Assembly (NCBI GenBank): GCA_015499995.1 | Contig: JADNRV010000171.1 | Span: 1 to 64,000, forward strand | DNA: 64,000 nt | DNA from: Flammula alnicola | Lineage: Eukaryota > Basidiomycota > Agaricomycetes > Agaricales > Strophariaceae | Direction: 5' to 3' | Shown: piece by piece, positions 56,753-64,000 of the stretch | Position numbering within the stretch: position 1 is the first letter of the stretch | Layout: every line of letters starts with the position of its first letter | Notes under the pieces: generated by a model | What the model was told of the DNA's origin: nothing | The model's input: the letters and a program-made list of their open reading frames with translations, nothing else | Database searches by the model: none | Position numbers and translations under genes: made by a program

Positions 56753-57179
56753 CATTCATTCACGGAAGTGATCGTGGAGCTACGTATATGACGTCTCAGC
56801 TGGATTTAAAACTCGGCTGGTTCGCATGCGGCCTCAGGTATATATCGCCAACCAACATAATTCTGCCTGGTAAGTTGCCGTCAAAGTGCCGTCGTACAGC
56901 AGCCCAAGGATCCAAGGAAAGAAAAAAAATCAGTGCAGTGATTCGCGCTCTGCAGGAGGTATAAGTTAGATAATACAATAGATTACAGACGAGTTCCGTG
57001 ATGAGGGATAACTTTTGAGGACGAGGTCGGAGCTAGGCAAGGCGCTTCAGACTTCGTAAGCTTTAGTGAGGGCGCTAAGTATTTGTTTGGTTTAGATGCC
57101 ATAACACAATAGCCGGAAACTTTTTCACACATGGACACGGCCGGCATGAACCATCCTTTGCTGCTCAAAATTCGTCAAA
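56753..57179. other. Spacer between left arm and the uL5m gene
   Basis: About 430 bases with no coding block. It should hold the promoter of the mitochondrial ribosomal protein gene. Confidence 0.4.
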
Positions 57180-58070
57180 ATGTCGATGCAAGTGGTCCCC
57201 GCATTGACAAGACACTCTCTAACTCGCTTTCAACGCGCTCCGAAAATCTTGAGAAAGCTACGGAGAAATCCCAAAACCGGCCTTCCACAACCCCACGTCA
57301 AAATTGTGACACGCGAATTCGCGCCGTGTCGTCTGGAGGACCACTACCACACAACTCTCAAGGATGACCTTATGTACATGACCTATAAACATGAGATCGG
57401 AGAACGTCCACCACCGCGTCAAATTCGCCTCACCTTCGACCCAGAGGATCCATACACGAAGCATCGACACAACCCACCTGTTGGTGGTTCGCAAATACAC
57501 AAAAAGCCAGCGCCCCCTTCTTCACCTGACAATGTCGTGCGCCTGGAGAAGATCCAATTGCATACGATGGTGAAAGAAGCTGTGGCAAATAAGTCTCATC
57601 TGCTGGGTGCGATGATGCAGATGAAAGCGTTGACAGGGGAGTCATTCCAGGGTGGAGGTCAGCATGCTGTGGAGGGCGTTCAAGTCGTGCGGGCGAAAAA
57701 GTCTGTCGGAGGCTGGGTAAGGCCTGGTGTCCCCGTCGGTGTGAAGGTCGACCTGAAAGGCCAGGCCATGTACGACTTTTTGGGAACCTTGGTGGAATTC
57801 GTCCTTCCTCGACTACGTGATTTCTCCGGCGTCGTCCTTCCGCCTCAATCCTCCTCGATAAAGACACCGAGTGCTGTCGCAGGTGTCGTCTCTTTCGGTC
57901 TTCCCCCAAATGCTCTTGTCTTCTTCCCACAAATCGAGGTCAACGTCGACGCGTACCCGAAATTATATGGCATGCATATGCACTTCGTGACGAACGCTAC
58001 TGGCGTAGGTGCACAAGATCGTGCAAGGGCTCTAGTGTCAGGCTTCCAAGTGCCTTTTGTTCGGAGATAG
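57180..58070 (+). CDS. MRPL7: Mitochondrial large-subunit ribosomal protein uL5m
   Basis: A single exon of 297 codons ending in TAG. The N-terminus is basic and lacks acidic residues for about 30 residues (R-H-S-L-T-R-F-Q-R-A), as expected for a mitochondrial import signal. The ribosomal L5 fold follows: V-R-L-E-K-I-Q-L-H-T-M-V, then A-K-K-S-V-G-G-W-V-R-P-G-V-P-V-G-V-K-V-D-L-K-G-Q-A-M-Y-D-F in consecutive blocks, L-P-R-L-R-D-F-S-G-V, and F-P-Q-I-E-V-N-V-D-A near the end. L5 contacts 5S rRNA or the central protuberance in bacteria-type ribosomes. The ATG at 57180 is preferred because it gives the presequence; no upstream ATG is in frame. The gene sits alone between the two arms of the inverted duplication, pointing away from the left arm. 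Confidence 0.88.
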   Translation: MSMQVVPALTRHSLTRFQRAPKILRKLRRNPKTGLPQPHVKIVTREFAPCRLEDHYHTTLKDDLMYMTYKHEIGERPPPRQIRLTFDPEDPYTKHRHNPPVGGSQIHKKPAPPSSPDNVVRLEKIQLHTMVKEAVANKSHLLGAMMQMKALTGESFQGGGQHAVEGVQVVRAKKSVGGWVRPGVPVGVKVDLKGQAMYDFLGTLVEFVLPRLRDFSGVVLPPQSSSIKTPSAVAGVVSFGLPPNALVFFPQIEVNVDAYPKLYGMHMHFVTNATGVGAQDRARALVSGFQVPFVRR

Positions 58071-58455
58071 TTTATTGTGAGCAAGCTTCATGTTTTCAAC
58101 CCACTTCCAGGACGAGTTGACTCAAATCTCTCCGTTCAGATCAGCTATGTTTATTCCACTCCTAAATTTAATGCCATAATCCTCTATAAACAAGTAGAAT
58201 GAGAAACAAGCACGTCAACGAGGATTCAGGCTAATGGATGTGATAGTGCGAATAACGCGGTTAAACAGATCAAGAACGATTAGGAGGTAATGTCTTCCAG
58301 GAATGCAACGCAACGGAGAATGAGCGATACAGAGAAGAGAGTCACGGTCTACAATGACACGCGCTGACTGCCCCCCGAACGTTACCTTCTGTTCTTGCTC
58401 AGTTGACGCCGATATTTTACAGAGTGCATGTGTCTCAATTGCTGGTGTGCTGGGC
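58071..58455. other. Spacer between uL5m and the right arm
   Basis: About 385 bases with no coding block; it would contain the 3' end of the uL5m transcript. Confidence 0.4.
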
Positions 58456-59543
58456 TGTCAGCCACTCGCCAGTCCTAGTCAGCCACCAGCTTTGGGTATA
58501 TAAAGCCGTCCTCATTCGCCCGTCCTTGTTCTCATCACTCTTCCCCTCTTATCTTGGACGACCCCGCCCAGCAGTAAATCTTTCGAAGGCTCTCTGCTTC
58601 AAGTCGCGTCTGCCAGATCTGCCGACGATCGCCTCAAGTGCAACGCATCCGAGTCGTCAAGAACGACGTGGTCCCAGACGTATATCGCCTACGTGCGTCT
58701 TCCTGACTCTTCCATATCTGGTTGTTAACGTTTCTCCATTTCATGCCTGCTTTCTTTCTGGGTCTCGCCTTGCTGCGTCGTCCGTGAAAACTTCTGCAGT
58801 CTCTCCATACCTTTTCTCTTGTAAGTTCCGGGGCCTGCATGGTCGTTAATTGTCCCCGCCTTTTCTATCTCTTCTCACAACCATTTCCTTTCTTTCCTTT
58901 CATCTCTTCTTTCTTTGTCTCTGTCCTCTCTCGTCTGTCCTCTCGATCCTCAGCGACTGAAAACATCAAGAACCCCCGACTATAGTAAGTCTGGGAACTC
59001 TCGCTCGCTCTCGATTCGGCTCCTGATCCCAGCTTACTTCTGTTGACCATCCTAGACTTGCACCGTGATTGCTTAATGGAATATGGACGCCTTAATAATT
59101 TTCATTCCTGGTTTCGGATCCAAATACTTCCGTCCAGTTGCTTCAAGTCATTCGCGCACTGTCGCATGGGCCGCCTGATGATATCTTTCTTCCTGTTGTC
59201 TTTATCTTTGTCTTTATTCTGCTTTCTACTTGGGGAGTTGAGCGGTAGGTATTGGCTGATAGCTCGGGCTTTGCTTGACTGTGCACGGATGGCCGAGGAA
59301 TCATACGAACAAGATAAGCATCATGGAGGTAAGAACGAAATATCCCCTCAAGACTCGTATGTAGTATTGGAGGCGGGGCAAGAAGGGAGAAGGCGGTTGA
59401 TGTTGAGGGCCAAAACTGTTATGTCCTGTTCACTTTCGTTCATGTCTCTGCCATTGGTAGCTTTTCCCACTGGGTTTTTAACGCACCCAATGAGCAGCCT
59501 TTTTACTCTATCGATGACTCTGGTCTTTCGGAGCTTGAGGATA
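58456..59543 (+). repeat. Right arm of the inverted duplication
   Basis: Mirror copy of 55681-56752. TATA box at 58497-58505. The frames conserved with the left arm are 58403-58849 and 59043-59723. Here the second frame runs past the repeat boundary and reaches 226 codons, ending with a Tyr-rich unique tail (F-R-Y-Y-H-N-Y-P-W). The arm is transcribed, if at all, towards higher coordinates. Confidence 0.8.
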
Positions 59544-59946
59544 AAACGCAACGGAGAATGGATTGAGCGAATCATTCAGTACAATGGACCTCCTTATAAT
59601 TGCGCTCGATTACCGCCAGAGTTGCTTCGATTCATTTACGATAATGAATTCAGATACTATCATAATTATCCATGGACGAGTGGAATGAGATATAAACGAG
59701 TCAAGAAAAATCAATGCCAATGAGTGTGATGGAGTGTACTTTATAATACGATGCGGATGTTAAGTGTAAAAGGATTGAAAGTGGCTGGGGAGTTATATCT
59801 TCCAGCGAGCTATAAAAAAAGGATCATAGGCAAAGGAGAAAAAAGATAAGGGGATTATAATATACACCGCAGAGCCTTTAAAAAGTCTCTTGCGTACTTC
59901 GATCCACAGGAGTCTCAAAATGCATGTCACCTGAACGCACTGAATC

Positions 59947-62900
59947 TCACCACTTGCTATTACCCCCCGCTCCATTCGTGTTGGTATTTTGCCATGGTAT
60001 TTCGCCTAATCGCTGCCTGGCAGAGGCAGAGACGGGCCTCGCGGACCCAGTGGTCCGCGTCTTTCCACCTCCACCTCCAGATATATCCCTTGTGTGCAGC
60101 CTGGGCAACGGACTCTCCAAAGACGAAAGTCCAAGCTGATTGTTGACATTTACGCTCACGAGCGGTGTCGAGCTCGCCTCTGACGCTGTACGTCGCAGTC
60201 TCTTGGGAGCAAGGCCCGAGGTGCCCTTTTGCTGCGACTGCGATGACGATAGGTCTACGGACGCACTGGCCGAGGTTTTGGTCCTCGTACCGGCGGGTTT
60301 CAATGCTGGTTTGAGTGCAGGCACGATCTCTCTTGCTAATTCTCTGACGAGCACCGCACCATCTCCGCCTCCTCGGCTCAGCTTTTCCACAACGCCCAAT
60401 AGACCGTACCGCTCAACAAGCATTGCGCGATTAGGATGCACGTCGCAAACACCTCTGAGGATGCGCAACAAGTTGAGTCGAACAACGGCCTTGCTGTTCT
60501 GCCCCAGCCTATCGATGATACGCTTGAAGAAGGCAGAGGACTTGGTCATGGCGATCGTCACAGGAGTGGATAGCCTGGTGATTTTCAAGAAAGGATCGAG
60601 GAGATTCTCGAATGAATTGGCTTTAGAAGACACGAAACACTTGAGAAGAGAGTCGATGGATTCTTGTTTTAGTAGTTCGTCTTCGACGCGAGCAGTTTCG
60701 TCTTGCAGCCATGAGAGAATGGATTCGAGGGCGCTGATCTGGAAGTACGGGTCGTCCAAAAGTTTGACGTACATCGTAAGACCGTCATGTTGCCATAATA
60801 ATGTTCGGCAACTTTTTCCGGCGCTGGCAAGGTCGCACAGGATAGGCAACGCGAACTGTTTGAGAGGCGAACTGGTCTCGATGACGCGTTTGAGGCATGG
60901 GATGATCCCGGCTTGAGCCGCTTCTTCTTGCCGCGACTTGTTAAGACGGCACAGATTATAGCAGGTTTGGAAGACATGATTTGAGATTTCCTATGATAAA
61001 GGGGCTTTAAGACGCAGCCACACTCTTGGCTAAAGTCGCACTTACAGTACTATGTGGCCCAGCTGACTGTTCCTCTAGAATGCGAATGAGAACCTCTAAT
61101 GCATTGGCATTCTGGAGAACTTCGAGCAATGTGGCATTCATGGACAGGTGCTTGACGGCCTTCAACATCTGGACGAGACACTCCGGCTCCAGCAACTCGC
61201 AAGCTCGTAAAAGTCCTGTGGAGCGTAATAGTCATCAATACCCAAAGTCATAGCAAAACATCTGTTTCACAACTTACGTCGAACAACTTTCCTTGTACCC
61301 AATGCATTACGCACATGGATATCCGACTGCGAGACCTGTGAAAACACGAGAAGAATTTGGATGACCTTCATCTTCGTGTCCATGGTGGGTGTTTCGCGAA
61401 TCGCCATAACGTTGAGGAGCGCAGCGGAGAGAGGATCCAGGAGACCCTCGCGGATGAACATGCGGCAGAAATCGTTCTTCGTCGTCGGACTCTGAAGTTC
61501 GAAAACGCTCCCAATGCCGTTGAGAGCATGTTCTACGAGTTCTGTTTGTTCGCTGTAGTCTTCGTCTAGGAGATCAACTAGAACTTTGAGACCGCGGCAT
61601 CTACGGAGTCATGAGCATCTGGCAATGCAGGAAAAATACGGTCTGAAAACACTCACGAAATAAACATTTGAAGAGTAAGGACAGAGGTATGACACAAGAG
61701 TCGAATGAAATTGGAGGCTTCCAGTCGACATTCCGATGGATACTTTTTAGACGTGAATTCTATCACAGAGGTTAGATCATACCATCCGGACAAGAAGCGG
61801 CTAACTCACCCATCATCACAGGAATACCACTACATCAAAGGTGTTAATTAAGATATATGCCGACATATGTGTTTCTGGTAACTCACCCAATCAAGCAGAA
61901 ACTTTCAAGGAAACCGAGGTCCTCTGTCACCAACTGCGAGTAAAAAAAGATCTATAAGTCACTTCCGATTTTCTGCAACAAAATAGACGAACCAAATTGA
62001 TGATTTGCAGCAACTTCATGATGACCTCTCTCGAACAACGACCCTCCAATACTTCCAAGATAGCAAGCATGCCATGCGACGAAACCAATTGGACTTGCAT
62101 TTCGGGTGCCTCAGTCATGATATTGAGCTGGCAACAACCGAATTAACTGTAAGGTCTCTAGAACAAATTACATTCTACTCACCAGTTGGTCGCAAGCATC
62201 CCGAAGCTGGAAGTCTGGAGCTGAAGGAGTAAGCTCGTCGATGAGCTGGTTGACGGTATTAGTCAGTCTTGCATATTTGTCACGTTGGAGATTGGCTTCT
62301 AGGTCGTCTTCAGAGAACCCTTCATCGATCTTCAAAGAAACAGTCAAGCAACGCAAAGCACTTTTGTCGATGAGCCATACCTCCGCGAACGGATCCTCTT
62401 CATTCCAATCATCGCCAAGCTAGTGCAGAAATATCAGCATACATGACGCTGTTGAGACGGACATCCACACACCCATGATTTATCCGATAACCTAGTATTC
62501 AGCTGCAAGGTCTGCATTGGCTGCTCCATGGCTAATACACCGTGCATCAGCTCAATTCGTTCAAGCGAGTAGGTGGTAAAACTCCTTGCCAACATCCAAG
62601 TCGAAAAAGAAAACTTACAGGTTGCATTAACCTTCCCAAACACGTCTTCGTAATCCTCCTCGTCATCTTCAGCATACTTCCCAAACTCCGCCTGGTTCTG
62701 CGCCTTCTTCGCCTCGGCGCGTCCAAACGAGCCTGCATTCGCTATCGGCGCACTCGCTAGTGACCCTGACCGAGAATGCGAGCCAGAGGAAGGTCCCAAG
62801 GAACCGAGAGGGCTGATAGACGGCCGCGAGGCTTTCCTCGACAAACCTGGGAGGGGGGCAGACACAGGCCCTGGGCCGGCGGCTGCGGCGAGCCCGATGG

Positions 62901-64000
62901 TCTTGATGTCGTCGGGATGGAAGAGACCACGTCTAATAGAGTTTCTCATCTGCAATGGTCGTAATATTCAATTTCTCTTCTCGAAATCTATCCAGAGAAG
63001 GGCTTTACGAAACGAACCTTGAAGTCTGCCACCTTCTCCTGCAACCGCGCTTCATCTTCCTCTGTTGCGAGGTCTGAATAGTCCTCGACTATGGGTTGTA
63101 TTTCCGACGCCGGCGGTTGAGCAAGTGGGATTGTATTGTGTAAAGGGCTGCGATTCGGACGAATAGTTTGCGCATTATCTTCTATTTCATGTCGATCATC
63201 GTCGGATGATGTTTTTTCCAGTGCTATACAATATATCAGAATGGCAGGCAAAATGCACCCTATGAGAAATTTACGCACCGTGGAGCTTTGTGAACGAGAT
63301 TCCTTCCTCGAAGTCGTCGTCCCAATTATCGGTCTGCTCTTCTGGAGGCTGTAGTACGAAGGCAAGTGGTTGAATCTTCTCGACGAGGTTAATTCCAGCC
63401 TTGCTGCTCGGCGCAGGTCCACTCTTCCAACCTGACGGTCCAGAGGATGGTCCACTGCCAACAGATGGTAATGATGTCGACTGAGGGATCTCCGAGGATC
63501 GATGTTGCGTAGGCGAGCTTGGACGTGGAGTTCTTGAGGGATGCTTTGAGGGTTTCGAAGGAGCTATTAGACGAGAAAGAGGTAATGACGTTGAGCTTCG
63601 CGGAGTTCCAAGGACGGCGTTAACCAGATCAAAGACCGAAAGACGGACTCACATTTCAAGGCCTCATTCCATTCCTGGACCTTCAAAACCGCCTCGTCAT
63701 AGTTATAATTCGAGTGCCTCTTTTGTCCACCGCCCCCCTCTGCGCCTGCCGGCCTCTCGCCCGCACTATCTCCCGACCTGTCCTTGCCGTCCGCCATCTG
63801 CTTGCGTGCTGACACCATCCACGGGTGCTTTAGAAGCTTCTTGGCCGATATTCGCAAGTTACAGTCCTTTTGGAAACAATGGTAGAGGAAGTCCTTGACG
63901 ATGGGTGAAGCACCTTCGGGTATGGGCGGACAATCGTCTTGAACTATGCGGAAGAGTGCAGGCATTGGGTCGAGGGTGTGATAAGGAGGGTGCCCTTCGA
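59947..64000 (-). CDS. cdc7: Cdc7/Cdc15/SepH-type septation-initiation kinase, C-terminal part
   Basis: Fourteen exons in view, from right to left: 63653 to beyond 64000, 63279-63563, 63018-63223, 62619-62949, 62473-62531, 62381-62419, 62183-62329, 61993-62127, 61887-61933, 61810-61829, 61657-61759, 61278-61600, 61046-61215 and 59947-60990. The first holds the end of the kinase domain (G-H-P-P-Y, M-P-A-L-F-R-I-V-Q-D-D-C-P-P, F-L-Y-H-C-F-Q-K-D, R-I-S-A-K-K-L-L-K-H-P-W-M), a near match to Cdc7/SepH of the septation initiation network. Next come a Ser/Pro-rich linker with W-D-D-D-F-E and D-D-W-N-E-E-D-P-F motifs and a long alpha-helical repeat region (armadillo-like; L-L-Q-I-I-N-L, L-V-D-L-L-D, L-C-D-L-A-S-A-G-K). 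The N-terminal kinase lobes lie beyond the window. Exons join in frame; one is only 20 nt. Stop TGA at 59947-59949. Confidence 0.9.

Overview
The window looks like a chromosome segment of a basidiomycete fungus, most likely an agaricomycete. The evidence is the dense short GT-AG introns (about 45-75 nt), families typical of mushrooms (DUF6533 membrane proteins, a 7TM protein, a KDZ-associated CxC5/CxC6 cysteine-cluster protein), fungal housekeeping genes (RNase H2 subunit C, a protein disulfide isomerase, a BRPF/Nto1-type chromatin protein, ERG2, mitochondrial uL5, a Cdc7/SepH-type septation kinase), and a large block of Ty3/gypsy and LINE retrotransposons. There are no bacterial-type operons and I found no tRNA or rRNA gene.

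Layout. 0.4-2.9 kb: a 7TM protein and RNase H2C, both +. 3.9-11.3 kb: three tandem DUF6533 genes, all +, each with the same 10-nt microexon; the middle copy carries frame-breaking indels. 12.5-18.7 kb: an ER disulfide isomerase ending in KDEL and a large PHD/bromodomain/PWWP protein, both + and both repeatedly shifted by one base at short homopolymer or low-complexity runs. 19.5-21.8 kb: an intact seven-exon CxC5/CxC6 gene. 21.9-24.0 kb: minus-strand gene remains, including an ASCC2/Cue3-like CUE-domain fragment cut off by an LTR.

24.0-54.0 kb is a repeat island. Element A (24001-40478, minus strand) is a 16.5-kb gypsy element with about 1.45-kb LTRs, gag-pol, and an extra 6 kb holding four intron-containing genes in antisense orientation. 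Element B (40479 to about 48.5 kb, minus) is a related gypsy element whose integrase is cut by the LTR of A. A Tad1-like LINE (about 48.56-54.0 kb, +) follows; it ends in a 25-nt poly(A) and is interrupted by a 673-bp hAT-like element with recognisable TIRs and 8-bp target duplications.

54.1-64 kb returns to genes: ERG2 (minus) with a small divergent gene; mitochondrial uL5 (+) between two arms of a roughly 1.07-kb inverted duplication; and the 3' part of a Cdc7/Cdc15/SepH-type kinase (minus, 14 exons in view) running off the right edge.

Two general cautions. First, many conserved genes are each repaired by adding one base at short homopolymer or low-complexity runs. This looks more like sequence error than simultaneous pseudogenisation, but cannot be decided from one sequence. 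Second, the two outer flanks of element A do not share a target-site duplication and join unrelated sequences (a host gene on the left, the integrase of element B on the right), so that junction is either an LTR-LTR recombinant or an assembly join.
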